Under the pieces are notes generated by a model. It was not told the DNA's origin, did no database searches, and saw only the letters and a list, made by a program, of their open reading frames with translations. A stretch of 64,000 nt of DNA from Vulcanimicrobiota bacterium. GTDB lineage: Bacteria > Vulcanimicrobiota > Xenobia > Xenobiales > JADMJV01. The position numbers and the translations under genes were made by a program. Shown in pieces: positions 6,355-14,378 of this stretch. The number at the start of each line of letters is the position of its first letter. Position 1 is the stretch's first letter. The DNA is taken from contig JAFKGI010000003.1 of the NCBI GenBank assembly GCA_017307785.1, forward strand, positions 124,001-188,000. The letters are read 5' to 3'.

Positions 6355-8979
6355 TCAGCCGACTCCGACCGTTTTATCGATGCCCACCAGATGATTGATA
6401 TCGGGCGCGCCCTTCAGGCTGGTCAGATATTCGCCCAACGGCGGGTTGTTGACGTTGAAGCTTTCGACGCCGCCGCCGATGACCCAGAACTTCTCCTTGC
6501 CGTTGGCGCCAGGGCCGAGATAGATGCGGTTGGTTCCCTGAGTGGCCGACGAGTCGTCGCCAGCCTTCTCGAAGTAACGCCACTCGCCCGGCACCAGTTT
6601 GTCGTTGTTGCGGTCGAAGCGGGTGAACTCGACACCCGGAATGGCGCCGTCAGGATTGCCCGCCTGGGCGAACTGGACGGTCTTCTGGAAGCCAGAGTCA
6701 AAGGTGTCGCCGTTCGTATCCGCACCGTCGAAGTGCGAGTGCAGCGACAGGCCGGCGTTGGCACGATTGAAGTCATCCGCGCCCACCGTATCCAATTGAG
6801 CCTTCAGGCTCAGGATGTGAATGGGAGTGGCGCAGTCAAAGATGTAGTCGCCTTTGTTGTCAAAGAGGTCGTTGATGGCGTCGGAAACCTTGACCGGGTT
6901 GCCCTGGTCATCGGTGGAGCGCACTTTCAGGAACTGGAAGGGCTTACCGTCCGTGCCGCGCTTCTCGACGACTTCCCAGAACTCGTTGCGCGAGAGCACG
7001 CTCTGGGTAGAGCCGTCCGGACCGGTACGGGTCTGCGGCGGAGTGAGCTTGTTGCCGGGCATTTCCACGATGTTCTCGGTGAAATCCCAGGCCGGGTCGC
7101 TGGCCTTTTCCGCGGCACTGATCAGGTTGGAGCGGAAATTGATGTTGTAGGCCTGCTCGGTGGTCACGACCTGAGTGGTCTTGACGCCTTGAGCGTTGGT
7201 CACTTCGATGGTGTCGCCGGCACTGATCTGGCCAACTCCACCGGCACCGCTATCCTTGATCGCCACCGTTTCGCCGGGTCCACCGAAGAGCGCGCCGGTC
7301 ACGGTGCGCTGATTCGTGCTCAAAGCCAGAGCTTCGGCGTTCGGGTTGGCGACCACGGGCGGGGTGGTGGGATTGGTGGGCGTGGTGGGAGTCGTCGGAT
7401 TGGTCGGTTGAGTCGGAGTGGTCGGGTTGGTCGGCTGCGTGGGCGTGGTGGGATTGGTAGGCTGGGTCGGCTCGACCGGCTCACTGCCCTGGTTGGGCTG
7501 GCTGCCCTGATTGGGTTCGGCTCCTTGATTGGGTTCGCTGCCCTGATTCGGCTCAGCACCCTGGTTGGGCTCGCTGCCTTGATTGGGCTCGGATCCCTGA
7601 TTGGGTTCGCTGCCCTGATTCGGCTCCGATCCCTGGTTCGGCTCGCTGCCCTGATTGGGCTCCGATCCCTGATTCGGCTCGCTGCCTTGATTCGGCTCCG
7701 ATCCCTGGTTCGGCTCACTGCCTTGATTGGGCTCCGATCCCTGGTTCGGCTCGCTGCCTTGATTGGGCTCGGCTCCCTGGTTGGGTTCGCTGCCTTGATT
7801 GGGCTCGGCTCCCTGGTTGGGTTCAGATCCTTGATTCGGCTCGGCGCCCTGGTTGGGCTCGCTGCCCTGGTTGGGCTCGGCTCCCTGGTTGGGCTCAGCG
7901 CCCTGATTGGGCTCAGCGCCCTGATTGGGCTCGGCACCCTGATTGGGCTCGGCTCCCTGGTTGGGCTCAGCACCCTGATTGGGCTCAGCACCCTGATTGG
8001 GCTCAGCACCCTGATTGGGCTCAGCACCCTGATTGGGCTCGGCACCCTGATTGGGCTCGGCACCCTGATTGGGCTCGGCTCCCTGATTGGGCTCGGCTCC
8101 CTGGTTGGGCTCAGCTCCCTGATTGGGCTCAGCTCCCTGATTGGGCTCAGCTCCCTGATTGGGCTCAGCTCCCTGGTTGGGCTCGGCGCCCTGATTGGGC
8201 TCGGCGCCCTGATTGGGCTCGGCTCCCTGGTTGGGCTCGTTGCCGACCGGCGGCTCCGCCGTGGGCGGGGGCTCGTAGGGCTCGGGCTCCGGGGCGGGAG
8301 GAGTGTAAGGTTCGGGCTCTGGAGCGGGAGGCTCAGGAGTGGGCGGGCAATAGGGCGCCGGCGGAGTGTAGGGCGCAGGCTGATTGCTCACCGGCGGGTT
8401 ATAAGGCGCGGGCTGATTGCTGACCGGCGGGTTATAAGGCGAAGGCTGATTGCTTACCGGCGGGTTGTAAGGCGAAGGCTGATTGCTCACCGGCGGATTG
8501 TAAGGCGAGGGCTGATTGCTGACTGGCGGCTGGTAAGGCCCGGGCTGATAGGGCGATGGTTGCCCATAGGTGGGCTGGGCCGGCAGGTTACAGAAAGCTT
8601 GAGGATAGCTGGGAGCGGACTGAAAACGGCGATTGTTATTGTTCAAGTAAGGATTGCCGGTCAGAGCGTTGTTCTGACTGGGCGCGCCGAAAAGGTTGGA
8701 GGCCGGAACGGAAGGCGGCTGGTTATAAGCCTGCGGCTGCTGATGATAGCCGTGGGGCTGAAAGCTGGGTGCCTGTCCGAGGAAGCTCTGCCAGGCGTTT
8801 TGAAGAGTCTGGATGGAGCTGAACAACTGAGACCAGAAAGGAGCAGTTGGCGCGGCCAGCCGACCCGACTGAGCGACGTTGGAAACATACTGCGGTCCCT
8901 GCAGCGGCACGCCAGGACTGTATCCGAAGCTATTCTGGTTATAGAAATTCGGGTTAAACTGGTTGTTGAAAAACTGCAT
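6355..8979 (-). CDS. Gln-repeat protein with C-terminal Tgl-type transglutaminase domain
   Basis: 874 aa, no signal peptide. Residues 1-150 are rich in Asn, Gln, Pro and Tyr. About five 11-residue repeats of the form PVSNQP(S/A)PYNP follow (roughly 150-205), then a Pro/Glu segment, about forty tandem hexapeptides EPNQG(A/S) (about 248-498) and a Thr/Pro linker. Residues about 600-865 resemble Bacillus spore protein-glutamine gamma-glutamyltransferase Tgl: SDAINDLFDNKGDYIFDCAT matches the Tgl segment around catalytic Cys116, with Cys716 here, and PGEWRYF...GTNRIYLG matches GDCLYF...GENVILLG. Where Tgl has catalytic Glu187 this protein has Thr816, by recalled alignment. Two acidic DxNxD loops lie between the motifs. 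Predicted role: self- or matrix cross-linking through repeat glutamines. Activity is uncertain. Confidence 0.75.
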   Translation of the reverse strand: MQFFNNQFNPNFYNQNSFGYSPGVPLQGPQYVSNVAQSGRLAAPTAPFWSQLFSSIQTLQNAWQSFLGQAPSFQPHGYHQQPQAYNQPPSVPASNLFGAPSQNNALTGNPYLNNNNRRFQSAPSYPQAFCNLPAQPTYGQPSPYQPGPYQPPVSNQPSPYNPPVSNQPSPYNPPVSNQPSPYNPPVSNQPAPYNPPVSNQPAPYTPPAPYCPPTPEPPAPEPEPYTPPAPEPEPYEPPPTAEPPVGNEPNQGAEPNQGAEPNQGAEPNQGAEPNQGAEPNQGAEPNQGAEPNQGAEPNQGAEPNQGAEPNQGAEPNQGAEPNQGAEPNQGAEPNQGAEPNQGAEPNQGAEPNQGAEPNQGAEPNQGAEPNQGSEPNQGAEPNQGSEPNQGAEPNQGSEPNQGAEPNQGSEPNQGSEPNQGSEPNQGSEPNQGSEPNQGSEPNQGSEPNQGSEPNQGSEPNQGSEPNQGSEPNQGAEPNQGSEPNQGAEPNQGSQPNQGSEPVEPTQPTNPTTPTQPTNPTTPTQPTNPTTPTTPTNPTTPPVVANPNAEALALSTNQRTVTGALFGGPGETVAIKDSGAGGVGQISAGDTIEVTNAQGVKTTQVVTTEQAYNINFRSNLISAAEKASDPAWDFTENIVEMPGNKLTPPQTRTGPDGSTQSVLSRNEFWEVVEKRGTDGKPFQFLKVRSTDDQGNPVKVSDAINDLFDNKGDYIFDCATPIHILSLKAQLDTVGADDFNRANAGLSLHSHFDGADTNGDTFDSGFQKTVQFAQAGNPDGAIPGVEFTRFDRNNDKLVPGEWRYFEKAGDDSSATQGTNRIYLGPGANGKEKFWVIGGGVESFNVNNPPLGEYLTSLKGAPDINHLVGIDKTVGVG
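7485..8240 (-). repeat. About 40 tandem 18-bp repeats coding for EPNQG(A/S)
   Basis: An in-frame minisatellite with an 18-bp period. The 5' half (coding sense) is nearly all the A variant, the 3' half mostly the S variant with alternating A/S at the borders, the pattern expected from segmental duplication. Synonymous differences between units (Asn, Gln and Gly codons) show the array is not a recent single expansion. Length variation by slippage would keep the reading frame. Confidence 0.95.
8400..8540 (-). repeat. 33-bp tandem repeats coding for PVSNQP(S/A)PYNP
   Basis: About five consecutive 33-bp units (seen on the + strand as gctgattgct...ggcgggtt followed by a taaggcg unit) encode an 11-residue Asn/Gln/Pro/Tyr-rich motif. 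Each unit holds one Gln and one Tyr, so this second array also offers regularly spaced Gln side chains. Confidence 0.85.
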
Positions 8980-9083
8980 CGCCGTACCTCATCAGTGTGT
9001 TCCGTGTCCCCCACGGTATTGTGCTTTAGTTTTGTTTATATGGAAAGCTTTTTAAAAATACCTTAATTTTCGGAGAGCATCGC

Positions 9084-10001
9084 ATGAAGTGGTTGAAAAC
9101 GTTAACTTTGACTCTGCTGGCAGCGCAATTAACCCACGCGGAAGATTTGCGCAAGGTACTCCAATACGGGGGACTGGAACGTTCCTACTACGTGCACCTG
9201 CCCGCGGGGACAGCGCCGAAAAAGGCGCTTCCGCTGGTCATTCTCCTGCACGGAGGAGGCGGCGGCGCCCAGCAAGCCCTGGAAAATTACCCGATGGCCC
9301 CGGTGGCCGATCGCGAAGGCTTTCTCCTGGTAGCTCCCAACGGCACAGGCCCCTTCCGGCGCGAACTGCTGCGAACCTGGAACGTGGGCTGGGGCTTTGG
9401 CTACGCCCAAAGAAACCGAGTGGACGACAGCGGCTTCCTGCGGGCCCTGATCCTTCAATTGGAGAAAGACTATCCGATCGATCCCAAGCGAGTCTATCTG
9501 ACCGGCCTTTCCAACGGAGCCATCCTTTGCCACTACGCGGGGGCGGCCAACTCGGACCTGATTGCCGGCATCGCCCCTGTCGTCGGCTGTGCGGGGGGCG
9601 GCGAGACGCCTGCTCTAACCTATCCGGTGCAACCCAAGCGACCTTTGAAGGTCATCATGTTCAACGGAGGCATCGACGAACACATGCCCTTGCAAGGCGG
9701 CAAGCAAGTCCTGCACTCCGAGGACCAGGCGCGATATGTCAGCTCGGCCCAACAAAGTGCTCAGTTCTGGGTGAAGGCCAACGGCTGCAAAGCCGAACCC
9801 AAGGTCGAGCAACTGCCGGAACAAAAAGCCACTCGCTATACCTGGAGCGGAGGCAAAGCACAGGTAGTTCTGTGGGTGCTTCACAACCAGGGACACGCCT
9901 GGCCGGGCGGTAGTTCGCCTCGTTCTGTGGCCGACCAGCCCAGTCCACTGGTCAAAGCTCATGAGGTTCTCTGGAAATTCTTCAGTGACGGTGCACCCTG
10001 A
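9084..10001 (+). CDS. Secreted alpha/beta-hydrolase, LpqC/PHB-depolymerase (CE1-like) family
   Basis: 305 aa with a signal peptide (MKWLKTLTLTLLAAQLTHA-E). Oxyanion motif LLHGGGGG near residue 55, nucleophile elbow GLSNGA, an acid candidate in FNGGIDEHMP and a C-terminal His in NQGHAWPGG: the serine triad of family-1 esterases such as feruloyl or acetyl-xylan esterases and extracellular PHB depolymerases. It probably cleaves esters in plant polysaccharide or polyester outside the cytoplasm. An SD-like CGGAGAG lies before the ATG. It is divergent from the transglutaminase gene across about 105 bp that must hold both promoters. Confidence 0.88.
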   Translation: MKWLKTLTLTLLAAQLTHAEDLRKVLQYGGLERSYYVHLPAGTAPKKALPLVILLHGGGGGAQQALENYPMAPVADREGFLLVAPNGTGPFRRELLRTWNVGWGFGYAQRNRVDDSGFLRALILQLEKDYPIDPKRVYLTGLSNGAILCHYAGAANSDLIAGIAPVVGCAGGGETPALTYPVQPKRPLKVIMFNGGIDEHMPLQGGKQVLHSEDQARYVSSAQQSAQFWVKANGCKAEPKVEQLPEQKATRYTWSGGKAQVVLWVLHNQGHAWPGGSSPRSVADQPSPLVKAHEVLWKFFSDGAP

Positions 10002-10126
10002 CATAGGGGAAACCCACCGCGGTCAAGCGGGAATCGCCCTCTGCCCAGGGCTTCCCGCGGAAGCTATAGTGAGTTCAGGACCTCCCGCGGGTGACCCCCC
10101 CCGACCGCTGGAAGTCCTTTTTTATT

Positions 10127-11533
10127 TCAGGCGCCGGTCGGCACATCCTGACGTGGCTTGGTGCGACATTTGATGCCGCCGGACATATCCAGGGTAATAG
10201 GCGTAAGTTCGCGGTCCAGAAAGTGAATGCGCTGGTAGCCGCTGGGAATCTCGGAAAGCAAGGTGTGGGCGAAAGCTTGCTCGGCCTTTTCGTCGCCGCC
10301 CAGCGCGATGGCAAAGGTTTCGCCCTTGTCGTTGTGGCCCTGACGCAGATTGAAAAAGTTCATTTCGGAGTTCGCTTTGGTTTGCGGAAAACAGCCGGCC
10401 ACTCGGAATACCTGAAGCCCGGCCTTTTTCAAATCCTTCTCGACCATCGCTTCGTAGACCGCCAACTTTTCGGCACGCTCCTCAATGGCGGCCAGCTGCT
10501 TTTTCTTGCCCCATTGGAAAAACTTGTGGGAGTAGTGCTCGGTCACCCAACCCTTTTGCAGTTCCGCCACAGCCTTGGCGTCGTTGAGCAGCACCTGACC
10601 GGGTCCGGCCAGCGCCATCGCCATATCCAGGTGAAACTCTCCGGGCTGCTCGACAGCCACCACCTCGCCGGCCTGATAGCCATAATCGCGGGCGATTTGC
10701 AGCAGACCGTCACGAGTGCTGTGATCGCGATTGTTTTTCTTGAGCAGGTCCATGGTGACGGCCAGGCTGTCCTTGCCCACCAGAGCATAGGCGGAACCGT
10801 CGGGACGCTTGCCGCCCATCATATTGCCGCCCTCGACATAACTGACCGCCATTTTATAGCCGCTGGCACCGGTGGCCATCGCTGCGGCCAGGGCTTCCTG
10901 CTGGGTCCGGCGTTCGTTGACGGCGCCATGCTCACTGAAATCGGCGACGTCTTCGTCTCCGGCGAAGCGCCTGAGACGGTCGGCCTGAATGACACTGCCC
11001 GTGTCGTAGCTGGTCTTCAGGATGGCCGGCACCACCATGGTGCCGTCTTCCGTAAATTCGCCGTGATCTTCGGCCCAGACGTCCTGGCAACCGGGGTTCT
11101 CGATGGTGGTCAGGTTGGCTGGGACTTTTTTCTCCAGGCGCCCTTGATCCCAGCCGTTAGCGCAACTGGCCACCACGTGAAAATCTTCCACCTGCCCCAC
11201 AGCGGCCATCTGGTTGATATAGCCGAGGCTGGCCGAATCTCTGGGGTCGTAGACCATGTAAAAGGCGGAAGGGTCGATGCTGGCGTCTTTGGCAACGGCG
11301 GGACCGTGGTCGGCAAACTTGGGCCGGGCGATCTGCTGGCGGCGCTGAGACTGCAGCTTCTTCTGGGTGGACGTGAGCTCTTGCTCGCTGACGTTCTTGC
11401 TGGGAAAGGTTGCGGGTGCGTGCTTTTCCAGGCTATCGAAGGACACTTCTCGGGCGCCCTCGGCCGCCCGCTCAAAGGTGCGGATGGTGGAGGTGGAAGT
11501 GCCGGGGGCGGGACGAAACCAGGATGCAATCAA
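10127..11533 (-). CDS. Guanidine-group-modifying enzyme fold: peptidyl-arginine/agmatine deiminase-like protein
   Basis: 468 aa. The ordered catalytic signature of the pentein fold is present: VWAEDHG (D156) with EGGNMMGG after it, FHLDM (H301, D303), and a C-terminal GGIKC (C456), equivalent to the Cys of GGI-H-C in agmatine deiminases and Porphyromonas peptidyl-arginine deiminase. It therefore probably hydrolyses or transfers an amidino group. No signal peptide is seen, so it differs from secreted PPAD. The assigned start is TTG (11533); a shorter form is possible. It is flanked by convergent and divergent genes and stands alone. The substrate (free arginine, agmatine or protein) cannot be told. 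Confidence 0.75.
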   Translation of the reverse strand: MIASWFRPAPGTSTSTIRTFERAAEGAREVSFDSLEKHAPATFPSKNVSEQELTSTQKKLQSQRRQQIARPKFADHGPAVAKDASIDPSAFYMVYDPRDSASLGYINQMAAVGQVEDFHVVASCANGWDQGRLEKKVPANLTTIENPGCQDVWAEDHGEFTEDGTMVVPAILKTSYDTGSVIQADRLRRFAGDEDVADFSEHGAVNERRTQQEALAAAMATGASGYKMAVSYVEGGNMMGGKRPDGSAYALVGKDSLAVTMDLLKKNNRDHSTRDGLLQIARDYGYQAGEVVAVEQPGEFHLDMAMALAGPGQVLLNDAKAVAELQKGWVTEHYSHKFFQWGKKKQLAAIEERAEKLAVYEAMVEKDLKKAGLQVFRVAGCFPQTKANSEMNFFNLRQGHNDKGETFAIALGGDEKAEQAFAHTLLSEIPSGYQRIHFLDRELTPITLDMSGGIKCRTKPRQDVPTGA

Positions 11534-11606
11534 GGGCTCAGCATAGGTAAGAAGACTGAAAAAACCGTGAAGGAGCCATCCCCGAGGGAGCGGAATTCCA
11601 AGAACG

Positions 11607-12848
11607 GTGAAGCGAATCGCGGTGATCGGGACGGCCGTCTTGGCCGGAGGACTGCTCTGGGTGGCCCGACCGGCCGACCGTAGCGCTCAGGCGCTGGTCG
11701 AAGGCCTGAATGGTAGGGATGCCGTCAACTGCTTTTCCGAACTGCGCGCGATGGAAGACGAGAAGACCGATGCGGTCATCGTGGCCGGCACCAAGCACCC
11801 CAGCGCTCGCGTGCGTGGCCAGTGCGCCCGCCTGCTCGGCCAACGCCAGGACGTAACCATGGCGGGAGTGCTTGCACCCTTGCTGTCCGATCCGGATCCC
11901 TCAGTGCGCAATCAAGCCGCTCGCTCGATGCTGCCTCTGCTCGACGATCAGGAAATGCTCGAGTTGCTGCGCAGCAACAAGTTGCCACCTGCCAGCCAGA
12001 TCATCATGGTCGGTACGCTGCTCCGGGATCCGGCTGCGATTACCAACAAGGATTTGCTGGATTGGATGCTCGACCGCGGGCATTCGGACGAAATCCGTTC
12101 GGGTTGCTTCTCGCTCCTACGCAATCATCATGCTCCTGCTTTCGGGGACAAGACAGCCGAGAAAGAGCAGTTGCCAGCCGTCCTGGCCGCTCGCCAGCGA
12201 ATCCTTCAGCAGGCCCACCAAGATCTTTATGATAAGGCCTGCTCCCAAGAGATACGCGGTTCAGCTCTATCTCTTTACGCCGCCCTGAGTGGTCCCAAGG
12301 CCTATCCCGAAGTGCTGACCTTTTTGAAGGCCCCGGAACCTGCCCAACGGGAGGCATGCCTGGTGGCACTGGTGGCCACCCACGAACCCAAGGCCTGGCC
12401 ACTGTTCTGTCAGTTGGCGGTCGACGGCCACCAGCCCCTGGGTTTCCGCATCGCAACCCTGGGCGGATTGCGCCACCTGGCTCGCCGCCTGGCCAAAGAA
12501 AAGGAAGCCTTTCCGATCCTGTGCCGGATAGCGGAGGACCCAGGCGAACCAGCGGAACTCCGAGCGACAGCGCTATCGGGACTGCGTCCCTATCGCTACG
12601 AGCGTGAAGCACTTCGCATTGCCAAGCAGAGTCTGCAAGAAAAGGAGCCTGTTCTGCGCGCAAAAGCCGCCTACTGCCTATCGGGGCTGGGCGACTGGAA
12701 CGCGCCTTTGGACAGCCCGTTCTGGCTGGAGCCAAGCCTGAAAGTCGTGAAAGAGCGCCTGGCCGTCGAGAGCGACGCCGAAGCCAAATGCGCTATGCAA
12801 AGCGCCGTCTGCTCTCTGGAGACGCGCATCGCCAACCGGGGGAAATAA
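11607..12848 (+). CDS. HEAT-repeat protein with N-terminal membrane anchor or signal
   Basis: 413 aa from a GTG start. A hydrophobic N-terminus (KRIAVIGTAVLAGGLLWVA) is followed by helical repeats typical of HEAT/PBS-lyase-type scaffolds: HPSARVRGQCARLLG, DPDPSVRNQAARSML, EPAELRATALSGL, EPVLRAKAAYCLSGLGD. HEAT repeats bind proteins; no catalytic motif is present. Probably exported or anchored and facing the periplasm. Its 3' end lies 39 bp before the aldehyde dehydrogenase gene, so it may share that transcript, but its function is not evident. Confidence 0.75.
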   Translation: MKRIAVIGTAVLAGGLLWVARPADRSAQALVEGLNGRDAVNCFSELRAMEDEKTDAVIVAGTKHPSARVRGQCARLLGQRQDVTMAGVLAPLLSDPDPSVRNQAARSMLPLLDDQEMLELLRSNKLPPASQIIMVGTLLRDPAAITNKDLLDWMLDRGHSDEIRSGCFSLLRNHHAPAFGDKTAEKEQLPAVLAARQRILQQAHQDLYDKACSQEIRGSALSLYAALSGPKAYPEVLTFLKAPEPAQREACLVALVATHEPKAWPLFCQLAVDGHQPLGFRIATLGGLRHLARRLAKEKEAFPILCRIAEDPGEPAELRATALSGLRPYRYEREALRIAKQSLQEKEPVLRAKAAYCLSGLGDWNAPLDSPFWLEPSLKVVKERLAVESDAEAKCAMQSAVCSLETRIANRGK

Positions 12849-12887
12849 AAACTCGGGAGCGAAAAGCCGGCACCTGCGGAGGTGCAT

Positions 12888-14378
12888 GTGAAGAGTCATT
12901 GGATCAATGGGGTTTGGACCCCGTCCCTGGGGGGCGGCAAACGAGAGATTATCAACCCGGCTACCCTGGAAGTGGTGGACACGGTGGCGGAGGGAACTCC
13001 TGAAGATGCCCAGGCGGCCGTGGCCGCGGCCGAGCATGCCTTTCATCATTGGCGCAAGCTGCCCGGGCTGGAAAAAGCCCTGCTGATGCACGAGATCGCC
13101 CGCCAGCTGCGCGATGACGTGAGCGAGCTCTCGCGCCTGCTCACCCTTGAGGGTGGCAAACCGCGCATCGAAAATATGGACGAAGTTGAGTGGTGTGCCG
13201 CCTGCTTCGATTACTATGCGGAAGTCGGGCGCAACTCCTACGGCAATTCGGTTCCGCCCACCGCGGAGAACCAGATCAATTTCACCATCAAAGAGCCTCT
13301 GGGCGTGGTGGGCTGCATCGTGCCCTTCAACTATCCGCTGCTGTTGCTCTGTTGGAAAATCGCCCCGGCCCTGGCCGCCGGCAATACGGTGGTGATCAAG
13401 CCTTCCGAATTGACTCCGCTGGCGACCCTGCGCGCTTGCGAGAAAGCCTTCAACTGTCTGCCCGCCGGCGTGCTCAACGTGGTGCTGGGCACCGGCGCTG
13501 GAGTGGGTGAGCACATCGTCGAGCATCCCAAGGTCGCCTGCGTGGCCTTCACCGGTTCCACCGCCGTGGGCACCGACATCGCCGTGCGTTGCGCCCGCCA
13601 ACTCAAGCGGGTAAACCTGGAGTTGGGCGGCATCGATCCTTTCATCGTCTTCGAGGACGCGGATCTGGACGTAGCCGCCCACGGAGTGGCCTGGGCTCGC
13701 TTCCTGAACGCCGGCCAGGTCTGCACCTCGGCCAAGCGCATCTACGTGGTCAAAAGCGTGGCCGAAGCCTTCCTGGAGAAGTTCTTGGAATACACCAACT
13801 CTCTGGTGGTGGGCAACGGAATGGATCCCAAGACCGATATCGGCCCGCTGATTTCTCAGCGAGCCCTGGACAAAGTCCAGAGTCAAGTGGAGCGCACGAT
13901 CGCCGGCGGCGCCAAGCTGCTGGCCGGCGGCAAGCGCCTGGATGTGGGTCCGGGCTACTTCTGGGCTCCCACGGTCCTGAGCGAAGTGAAGACCGGGCTG
14001 GTTTCGGTCAGTGAAGAGCTGTTCGGACCGGTTGCCTCGATTCTGGCCGTGGAAGACGCCGAGGAAGCGATCAATCTGGCGGCTGCTTCCGACTATGGGC
14101 TGGGCGCCAACATCTACACCCGCAACATGGGGTACGCCTTCCGGGCCATGAACGAAATCAAGGCCGGTACCTTCTGGATCAACGACCCGCTTACCGACAA
14201 CGATGCCGCGCCCTTCGGAGGGATGCGCAAAAGCGGAATGGGTCGCGAGCTGGGCGAGGAAGGCCTCGATGCTTTCCGCGAGACCAAGCACGTGCACCTC
14301 GACTATCTGCCTTCGCGCAAAAGCTACTGGTTTCCCAACGTGCGTCGCGCCCATGAAATCCCGGTGGAGGGTCAATGA
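12888..14378 (+). CDS. NAD(P)-dependent aldehyde dehydrogenase
   Basis: 496 aa. Classical ALDH motifs: PFNYPLLLLCWKIAPALAAGN, AFTGSTAVG (cofactor loop), general base Glu in LELGGIDPF, nucleophile Cys in NAGQVCTSAKR, and EELFGPV. The start chosen is GTG 12888 because GGAGGTG at 12878-12884 lies at normal SD distance; a GTG at 12882 overlaps that SD. It overlaps the next gene as ATGA. It likely oxidises a semialdehyde made by the neighbouring pathway, for example aminoadipate or betaine-type semialdehyde, but the substrate is inferred only from the saccharopine-dehydrogenase-like neighbour. Confidence 0.93.
   Translation: MKSHWINGVWTPSLGGGKREIINPATLEVVDTVAEGTPEDAQAAVAAAEHAFHHWRKLPGLEKALLMHEIARQLRDDVSELSRLLTLEGGKPRIENMDEVEWCAACFDYYAEVGRNSYGNSVPPTAENQINFTIKEPLGVVGCIVPFNYPLLLLCWKIAPALAAGNTVVIKPSELTPLATLRACEKAFNCLPAGVLNVVLGTGAGVGEHIVEHPKVACVAFTGSTAVGTDIAVRCARQLKRVNLELGGIDPFIVFEDADLDVAAHGVAWARFLNAGQVCTSAKRIYVVKSVAEAFLEKFLEYTNSLVVGNGMDPKTDIGPLISQRALDKVQSQVERTIAGGAKLLAGGKRLDVGPGYFWAPTVLSEVKTGLVSVSEELFGPVASILAVEDAEEAINLAAASDYGLGANIYTRNMGYAFRAMNEIKAGTFWINDPLTDNDAAPFGGMRKSGMGRELGEEGLDAFRETKHVHLDYLPSRKSYWFPNVRRAHEIPVEGQ

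Noticed and set aside
7485..8240. Possible CRISPR array
   Set aside because: Units are 18 bp, contiguous, in frame and without unique spacers, so they are a coding minisatellite.
6391..9066. 891-aa open frame on the + strand
   Set aside because: It is the antisense image of the repeat-coding gene. The 18-bp period keeps all frames open, and the minus-strand product has a recognisable domain while this one is only Leu/Gly/Arg repeats.
10002..10126. GC-rich inverted repeats between the esterase and deiminase-like genes
   Set aside because: Only short imperfect stems without a T-run; not enough to call a terminator.
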